The notes beneath the pieces are model-generated. The model saw only the letters and a list, made by a program, of their open reading frames with translations, had not been told where the DNA came from and searched no databases. This document shows positions 63,400 to 64,000 of a stretch of DNA of 64,000 nucleotides, piece after piece. The DNA is taken from NCBI GenBank assembly GCA_013178125.1, contig JABLXJ010000003.1, positions 1 through 64,000 of the forward strand, read 5' to 3'. A program made the position numbers and the translations under genes. The stretch's first letter is position 1; each line of letters begins with the position of its first letter. This DNA is from Bacillota bacterium (lineage in GTDB: Bacteria; Bacillota; SHA-98; Ch115; JABLXJ01).

Positions 63400-64000
63400 A
63401 TGCTCGAGCCAGTCAGACAAAATGGACGTCTTTTGAGGAGGGGCTACACCACCGGCACCTGTGCCGCCGCGGCTGCCAAGGCCGCGACCCGCATGCTCTT
63501 TGAAGGTTGCCCCCTCAAGGAGATAGAGGTGGCCCTTCCAGCAGGCAGCTCGCTTACACTGCACCTCATTGATGTCAAGATAGGGGACGGATACGCCATG
63601 TGTGGCGTGGTTAAGGACCCAGGGGATGATCCTGACGTGACAAGGGGGCTTACGATCTATGCCGAGGCGAAGCACGCTGAGGCTAAAGGATATGACAAAG
63701 GGCCCGGTGCGGGGAATGGCGTTAGCCACAAGATGGATGATAGTACTAGGGGGGGTGATAGCACCAGGATGGCCGATAGGATCCTCGTGCGGGCTGGCGA
63801 AGGAATAGGGATCGTCACAAAGCCGGGGCTCAAGGTGCCGGTGGGACAGCCGGCCATCAACCCGGTTCCGATGCGGATGATCGAGTCCGAGGTTAGCAAG
63901 GTTTTGCCGGAGGGAGAGGCCGTTGAGATAACCCTCAGCGTGCCGGGGGGCGCAGAGGTGGCGGCGAGGACCTTCAACCCGCGCCTGGGCATCATTGGGG
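63400..64000 (+). CDS. cbiD: Cobalt-precorrin-5B C1-methyltransferase, partial
   Basis: 200 codons visible, running off the right edge. RRGYTTGTCAAAAAKAA, KDPGDDPDVTRGL, GIGIVTKPGLKVPVGQ, AINPVPMRMIE and NPRLGIIG are CbiD landmarks of the anaerobic corrin pathway. A low-complexity insertion near residues 91-125, built partly from repeated GATAG(T/C)AC(T/C)AGG units, is unusual. ATG at 63400 follows AGAAGAAGG. Confidence 0.93.
   Translation, partial: MLEPVRQNGRLLRRGYTTGTCAAAAAKAATRMLFEGCPLKEIEVALPAGSSLTLHLIDVKIGDGYAMCGVVKDPGDDPDVTRGLTIYAEAKHAEAKGYDKGPGAGNGVSHKMDDSTRGGDSTRMADRILVRAGEGIGIVTKPGLKVPVGQPAINPVPMRMIESEVSKVLPEGEAVEITLSVPGGAEVAARTFNPRLGIIG

Overview
The window looks like chromosome of an anaerobic, low-to-mid GC Gram-positive bacterium of the Clostridia type. 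This is inferred from strong AGGAGG-type ribosome sites with frequent GTG and TTG starts, five riboswitches, PdxS/PdxT-type vitamin B6 synthesis, the early-cobalt (CbiK/CbiD) corrinoid route, a PanG-type ketopantoate reductase, and MinD-like ATPases carrying ferredoxin domains. No rRNA, tRNA or CRISPR array was seen. I cannot name the genus.

Layout. 1-5 kb is a scrambled, AT-richer stretch. It holds two copies of a module built around a fluoride riboswitch on the minus strand, a hydrolase gene, a c-di-GMP pair (HD-GYP plus GGDEF) and decayed fragments. 4.8-7.3 kb holds two minus-strand units: ArsR-DsrE, and PadR plus a permease split into two overlapping genes. Each has a clear promoter, and both share a 17-bp upstream site. 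7.6-11.6 kb has a broken sugar ABC cassette fused tail to tail with dinB, then DUF72 and sfsA. 12.2-14.2 kb has an Rrf2 regulator, a DUF438-hemerythrin protein and a cupin. 14.3-14.9 kb is an orphan FMN riboswitch followed only by a 41-residue ORF and a terminator.

From 15 kb on the window is almost entirely cofactor synthesis: pdxST (PLP); a TPP riboswitch with thiC-thiM-thiE-thiL; two tandem cobyric acid synthases; a minus-strand pantothenate operon panG-panB-panC-panD with a promoter and a candidate attenuator; and nadA-nadB-nadC-pabB-pabC behind a promoter whose -35 box lies in a palindrome. Then come a nucleotidyltransferase toxin-like pair, an Mrp/DUF5320/NifX/MinD-ferredoxin cluster, an array of IS21-like end repeats, and gnd-zwf.

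From 43.4 kb to the right edge a cobalamin riboswitch precedes a long co-directional run with short gaps and overlaps: exported cbiK, a BtuFCD-type importer, two ChlI/ChlD-type AAA proteins, a CobN-type chelatase, an ABC-2 exporter, hemA, precorrin-2 dehydrogenase, hemC, cobA-hemD fusion, hemB, hemL and the start of cbiD. Together these make uroporphyrinogen III and precorrin-2 from glutamyl-tRNA, insert cobalt and begin corrin ring synthesis, while importing cobalt-ligand or corrinoid compounds. The tandem cobQ genes at 21-24 kb act late in the same pathway.
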